Assembly (NCBI GenBank): GCA_900315505.1
Contig: OMZG01000007.1
Coordinates: 1 to 64,000, forward strand
DNA: 64,000 bases
Direction: 5' to 3'
DNA from: an uncultured Lachnospiraceae bacterium
GTDB lineage: Bacteria > Bacillota > Clostridia > Lachnospirales > Lachnospiraceae
Part shown: positions 62,389-64,000 of the stretch, in pieces
How the letters are laid out: each line of letters starts with the position of its first letter
How positions within the stretch are numbered: position 1 is the stretch's first letter
Made by a program: the position numbers and the translations under genes
Notes under the pieces: generated by a model
Told to the model about the DNA's origin: nothing
Database searches by the model: none
What the model saw: the letters and a program-made list of their open reading frames with translations, nothing else

Positions 62389-64000
62389 GACTGATATCAG
62401 CGTATATAGCCGGCTTTGGAAGGATCCGTGACAGGAATATCACCTTTGAACCGGGACTCAATGAGATAATGTCCGCCAATGGAAAAGGCAAGACCACCCT
62501 TGCTGTTTTTATAAAGGCCATGTTCTATGGGATGGAATATTCCCCGAGGAAAAGCTCCCTTACGGAGAGAGATCATTACAGGCCGTGGAATGCAGGCACC
62601 TTCGGCGGCAATCTTGTCTTCACGGTTGAGAGGAGGAAGTACCGTATCGAGCGTACCTTCGGTGGTACAGCGAAGGAGGATACATTTGCTCTCTTCAATG
62701 AGGATACGGGAGAGGCGTCGACCGACTATTCAGAGAAGATCGGTGAGGAGCTGTTCGAAGTGGACCGGGAGTCCTTTGAGAAAAGTATATTTGTGCCGCA
62801 GGGAGCGCTTGAGACGAAGATCACGAGTCAGCTGAATGCCAAGATGGGCGGGCTCGGTGCTGTTCAGGACGATATGAACCGGTATGACCAGGCGGTAGAG
62901 GCGATCGATAATGCGAGGAAGGTATATACCGCCACGAGCAAGGTGAATCCCGGACTCATAAAGCAGGTCAATGAGCAGATCCGTGAGGAGAAGGAGAAGG
63001 CCGACCGGATTCCGAAGCTTCAGGAGGCCTATGATACCAAGGCGCACATGCTTCTCGAGAAGCGTGCACAGCTGCGTCAGATGGAGTACAGGAAGAGCAC
63101 GCTTACAGACCAGCTTGCCGCAATAGCCAGAAGCGAGAAGTCGGCAGGAGTATATCAGGCGAAGACTGATTCACTGAAGAAGCAGGAGGAGGTGCTGAAG
63201 GGTCTCGATGACTTTTTTGCAAACGGGCTTCCGGACGAGAATGATATAGATGATCTCGAGAGCAGGGAGAGAGAGCTGAGTCTGAACCGCAACCGTCGTG
63301 ACATCCTGCGAGAGAAGCTGCCTGAGAAGGATGAGCAGGAATGTCTCGAGAATCTTTTTGCCGACAGAAGCATCTCAGAGGATGATATAGATGAATGGAA
63401 AAAGGAATCCGAAACCATCAGATCGCTCCGCATCAAGGGCGAGCATGTACAGATGTCGGATGACGAGAGGAATCAGCTTTCCGAGCTGAGGGAATTCTTC
63501 AGGAACGGCACCCCTGATGATGAGCAGATACAGAATACCCTGTCTGACATCAGCAGATGCAATGAGATCTCAGGGCAGATGAAGTCGCTCGGGGAGACAC
63601 ATCAGAAGCACAGGGAGGCTGCCGTAGGCATCAGGGAACTACATTCTCTCGAGGATGGTATCTCGGATACTGTGATAATAGGATTTATCACACTGGTATT
63701 TTTCCTGGCGAGCACCTTTTTCTTCAATACAGGCGGAGGCGGGCATCTGAAGCTTATCATGTCAATCGGAAGCTTCGTGGCCGGAGTCATATTTGCAGTG
63801 ATCTTCATCATGCAGATCATCCACAGGATCTCCCTGCGTAAGCAGTCGCAGTCAACGATGGAGGACGAGCTCGTCGAATCGGAGAAGGATCTTTCGAAGC
63901 TGAAGCGTGAGTATGACGACCTTCATGACAGGATTATATCATTTATCGAGAAGTATCCGGTATCAACGGATGATATGCAGCAGGCGCTGCTTTTGATCCA
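62385..64000 (+). CDS. YhaN/SbcC-like AAA ATPase, 5' part
   Basis: Open from the ATG at 62385 to the window end (538 codons seen), overlapping the SbcD-like stop. N-terminal SMC/Rad50-type half: IAGFGRIRDRNITFEPGLNEI, Walker A SANGKGKTTL, FYGMEYSPRK, then coiled-coil sequence, and near 63667-63830 two adjacent membrane helices (VIIGFITLVFFLASTFFF and LIMSIGSFVAGVIFAVIFIM). B. subtilis YhaN also carries such membrane segments in the coiled coil, so this is the YhaNO-type, membrane-bound version. The C-terminal half is outside the window. Confidence 0.9.
   Translation, partial: MRLISAYIAGFGRIRDRNITFEPGLNEIMSANGKGKTTLAVFIKAMFYGMEYSPRKSSLTERDHYRPWNAGTFGGNLVFTVERRKYRIERTFGGTAKEDTFALFNEDTGEASTDYSEKIGEELFEVDRESFEKSIFVPQGALETKITSQLNAKMGGLGAVQDDMNRYDQAVEAIDNARKVYTATSKVNPGLIKQVNEQIREEKEKADRIPKLQEAYDTKAHMLLEKRAQLRQMEYRKSTLTDQLAAIARSEKSAGVYQAKTDSLKKQEEVLKGLDDFFANGLPDENDIDDLESRERELSLNRNRRDILREKLPEKDEQECLENLFADRSISEDDIDEWKKESETIRSLRIKGEHVQMSDDERNQLSELREFFRNGTPDDEQIQNTLSDISRCNEISGQMKSLGETHQKHREAAVGIRELHSLEDGISDTVIIGFITLVFFLASTFFFNTGGGGHLKLIMSIGSFVAGVIFAVIFIMQIIHRISLRKQSQSTMEDELVESEKDLSKLKREYDDLHDRIISFIEKYPVSTDDMQQALLLI

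Overview
The window looks like a chromosomal segment of a Gram-positive Clostridia bacterium, most probably Lachnospiraceae. The evidence is the Veg, HPF, LonA and CwlO-like proteins, a CIRCE element, lipoprotein signals without any outer-membrane genes, an editing-less ProS, SEC-C tails on SecA and MetAP, and strong SD sequences with frequent ATGA overlaps. Genus cannot be set from sequence alone. I saw no rRNA, tRNA, CRISPR, prophage or intact insertion sequence. No gene-free stretch exceeds 300 bases; intergenic gaps mostly hold promoters, terminators and short inverted repeats.

Layout. 0-4 kb: a small ribbon-helix-helix protein, then a minus-strand run (SDR reductase, plsC, hpf, an XRE/TPR regulator). 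3.7-15.1 kb: veg; a cell-wall hydrolase, membrane-anchored SurA-like protein and SEC-C methionine aminopeptidase in one coupled operon; mfd; an Rrf2 regulator; secA with a licD gene attached. 15.2-22.5 kb: a maltodextrin operon (lipoprotein SBP, two permeases, MalQ, LacI-type regulator) with four operator-like palindromes, followed by a YesL-NUDIX fusion. 22.6-26 kb: a LysR DNA-binding domain alone, a histidine phosphatase, and lon under a CIRCE element.

26-43.8 kb is a surface-polysaccharide locus: polyprenyl glycosylphosphotransferase, several GT2 enzymes, an O-antigen-ligase-like protein, a two-component system, a Wzm/Wzt exporter, DUF2142 and DUF2304 membrane proteins and a flippase, with a decayed toxin-antitoxin module inside it. 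It appears more AT-rich from about 34 to 42.6 kb, suggesting acquired material.

43.8-64 kb: an amidase, proS, a CCA-adding enzyme fused in frame to a PEGA lipoprotein, pgcA, HU, an intact RelBE pair, then an operon running rqcP, ftsB/divIC, tilS, hpt, ftsH, a GH13 enzyme, a TetM-like GTPase fused to a Rae1/YacP-type NYN nuclease, sbcD-like and a membrane yhaN/sbcC-like ATPase cut by the window end.

The most unusual item is the TetM-like GTPase-Rae1 fusion at 58619-61300, which joins a predicted ribosomal A-site-entering GTPase to an A-site mRNA endonuclease domain. Other notable items are the CCA-lipoprotein fusion, the YesL-NUDIX fusion, a beta-rich module shared by the Wzt ATPase and a glycosyltransferase, and a 33-bp palindromic repeat present twice (7180 and 21219) that supplies a false start to mfd and the stop codon of the maltose regulator.
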